A DNA stretch of 64,000 nt, taken from NCBI RefSeq assembly GCF_947507565.1, contig NC_089178.1, positions 1,054,001 through 1,118,000 on the forward strand, in the 5' to 3' direction. Shown one piece after another: positions 62,801 through 64,000 of the stretch; the stretch's first letter is position 1, and each line of letters begins with the position of its first letter. The notes under the pieces are model-generated. The model did no database searches and was not told the DNA's origin. It saw only the letters and a list, made by a program, of their open reading frames with translations. Source of the stretch: Oscarella lobularis (lineage: Eukaryota > Porifera > Homoscleromorpha > Homosclerophorida > Oscarellidae). The translations under genes and the position numbers were made by a program.

Positions 62801-64000
62801 CTGTCCTGAATACTCTCTCGCTGCGTTAGCAAGGGCGCTGCTGAAAAATTTCCGGACTTCTATTACCGTATTGATTGTCATGAGTGGCTGCACGAGATAA
62901 GTGAGCTAAAAACGAATGCAATCAAGGTGCAAGTACGGTAAAAAGACTTTCGTTTACCTCTGCAGTAAAGTTAGCCACAAATACGCAACCAGGTAGCAAT
63001 CTTTCAACCCAAAAAAGGATAACCGCATCCTCGAGTATTGTATCGACGCTTGTCGTACATCCTTTCAGACTCGTGGTAACGGATGACAAATTGATCGACT
63101 GGTATCCAATAACGGCTGCTAGGCTGAGATTGTACAACGGTCCGGCGTACAGTCCTGAACTGGCTAAAGCGCGAACGGCGTAGAAAACAACGCTTCCAGC
63201 AGAGAACGAATCGTCAGAAGTAAACGACACGTCGGCCTAAAAGAACCATGTATATATAGCGACGTGAACTTTTGAAATTTCCACCTTGATAGAAGGCTCT
63301 ACGAGCAACAAGTCTGCTATGTCACGGATGTCCTCCTCGTTTAGCAAATATGCAGTAACCTTAAATTGCGCATCAGACTCCGTAATCAATTAATAAAAAG
63401 TTCTCACATTTAACACTTGCCCTGCTGATATGACGTCAGTGATCAAAACTTGTGCTACTATTGTAATTTCCACTTGATCTTCTAACGAGTTTACCGCATC
63501 ATCAAATTCGTTGAAGACCGTTCCAAAGGCAAAGATTGCAGTGTCCTTTGAGCCATTGAAAGCGGCTGCTTCGCTAAGTTTGAGAGTAATTCCGTCGCTC
63601 GTTCGGTCTGTGTCGCCTGCTACAAGTATAGACTCGCGAATATTGTCGCCGATGCGAGTTACGCTCGCTGACAAGATTCCCATTACCGATTGGCCACCAA
63701 ATTCTGGCATACGCAAAACAACGGTTAGATTGTTATATGCCTAAAAAACAGAACCATTTCTGAGGCTAGCTTGCGTGGTCTCGGATACGCGCGCGGGGCT
63801 TGCAAGGCTACAAATGCGCTCTCACCTCGGGCAGAGTGATTGTAGCTCTGTACGTAGCTGCTTCTCCAAAGGCGATAAACGAACGGCCAGTCTCGGGATT
63901 CCACGTCTCCGTCACAGCTAAGGAAAGTGCGGAACTTCTCAGAGCAACCTGAAAACACCGACTAGAGCGCGTATTGAGTTAGTATTAAACGACGTACACT
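41828..64000 (-). CDS. EVC2-like: Giant limbin/EVC2-like membrane protein (5' end outside)
   Basis: One minus-strand reading, cut by many short introns, runs from the right edge to a stop at 41828-41830. That is roughly 6,000 residues without an internal gene boundary that I can see. Order: a tandem-repeat ectodomain (64.0-48.2 kb), a membrane span (ILIIGAVVGFVLLFLLTLVI, about 48.1 kb), a juxtamembrane CGCVSC cluster, a disordered region of about 700 residues with repeated basic motifs, and then a coiled-coil region of about 1,000 residues. The first coiled-coil block (LDGMDYLASVRLDAELDQMK; LIQTLRFHGCLTPQKEAI) and the last (DELGGALRVLFPCKPTSEL) align with equivalent blocks of vertebrate limbin (LSPQVERKM; RRLLSVVLPTASQPQL). 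A beta-rich insert (LIGKFKIKIVQAKPNPDLND, about 45.15 kb) splits the coil. Limbin acts at the ciliary base in Hedgehog signalling. The homology is from memory of the family, so the gene name is provisional. Splitting into two genes is possible but not indicated. Confidence 0.7.
46310..47200 (-). repeat. Five-copy basic motif in cytoplasmic region
   Basis: In the cytoplasmic part of the limbin-like protein, a motif of the form GLKLKxRRKxxxPLxGxVQT followed by T and, some 8 residues later, RTP recurs about every 50-75 residues. Copies lie near 47.16, 46.94, 46.78, 46.59 and 46.38 kb. The best are KLKRKKKSPLSGSVTTTES and KLKGRRKAKEPLMGTVQTT. Acidic, Ser/Pro-rich linkers separate them. No known domain is recognised. 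Confidence 0.75.
48160..64000 (-). repeat. Tandem ectodomain units (DUF11-like)
   Basis: The ectodomain is built from units of roughly 300-350 residues, each with three recurring motifs. Motif I is G-E-x-V-x-F...T-x-P-E-G-T-T-N (VGEVVTFIANFAVPEGTTN, about 59.8 kb; VVYFAVRVTFPEAVTNMSV, about 60.7 kb; LGERFTVSSNITLPES, about 54.0 kb). Motif II is D-N-x-V-x-x-x-D-x-hydrophobic (NEPDNVVDSNDVLSLSLAA, 60.5 kb; NLPDNVANANDVVDLSLFV, 53.7 kb; NTGDNVVNASDECFILMAF, 57.2 kb). Motif III is D-A-G-D-x-V...H...S-x-A-x-A-Y-N-V (LDAGDVIYLTLTASHTDAS, 60.3 kb; FDAGDIVLLQLAVYHTNKS, 57.9 kb; YEAGDVVTFVVEISHRARS, 49.9 kb). Motif II appears at least a dozen times. N-x-S/T sequons are very frequent, as expected for a secreted chain. 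Confidence 0.8.

Overview
The window is eukaryotic and almost certainly from an early-branching animal. Nearly all genes are broken by very short introns (about 46-75 bp, GT...AG) and most have clear one-to-one human relatives. Intergenic gaps are often only 30-300 bp. I would guess a homoscleromorph-type sponge with a compact genome, but the sequence alone does not prove the species. About 17 protein-coding genes are well supported, plus several weak candidates.

Layout, left to right. 0-6 kb (+): the last two exons of twinfilin, a complete NME5, and a RIM-type Rab-effector gene (zinc finger, PDZ, C2). 6.4-9.1 kb (-): ceramide kinase. 9.3-11.9 kb (+): GRAMD4. 11.9-15.5 kb: no firmly identified gene; it holds an LTR-like or repetitive block, a short tandem repeat and a candidate divergent gene pair. 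15.6-20.0 kb (-): GRIPAP1/GRASP-1, sharing an 88-bp spacer with SSR4/TRAP-delta (+, 20.1-20.9 kb). 21.1-24.3 kb (-): a KDM7/PHF8 histone demethylase. 24.4-25.5 kb (-): an endonuclease/exonuclease/phosphatase-fold enzyme, whose start codon is only 33 bp from that of TMEM254 (+). 26.2-30.2 kb (-): a PEP-synthase/rifampicin-phosphotransferase-like enzyme. 30.4-30.9 kb (+): SMKR1, with an intron directly after its ATG. 31.2-33.2 kb (-): NRF1. 33.6-37.1 kb (-): a multi-Tudor protein with a CCCH finger. 37.2-38.2 kb (-): MED20. 38.3-41.6 kb (-): ADAM10. 41.8 kb to beyond the right edge (-): one enormous membrane-protein gene.

The last gene is the most interesting item. Its cytoplasmic coiled-coil part matches limbin (EVC2), a ciliary Hedgehog-pathway component. 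Its ectodomain, however, is at least 16 kb of tandem immunoglobulin-like units whose motifs resemble the repeats of giant bacterial surface proteins (DUF11-like). Vertebrate limbin has only a short ectodomain, so this looks like either a massive expansion or the ancestral form.

The genes form no operon. They are housekeeping, ciliary (NME5, SMKR1, EVC2-like), membrane-traffic (RIM, GRIPAP1, SSR4, ADAM10), lipid-signalling (CERK, GRAMD4) and chromatin/transcription genes (KDM7, NRF1, MED20). Several promoters share a CACGTG plus ACGTCA motif pair.
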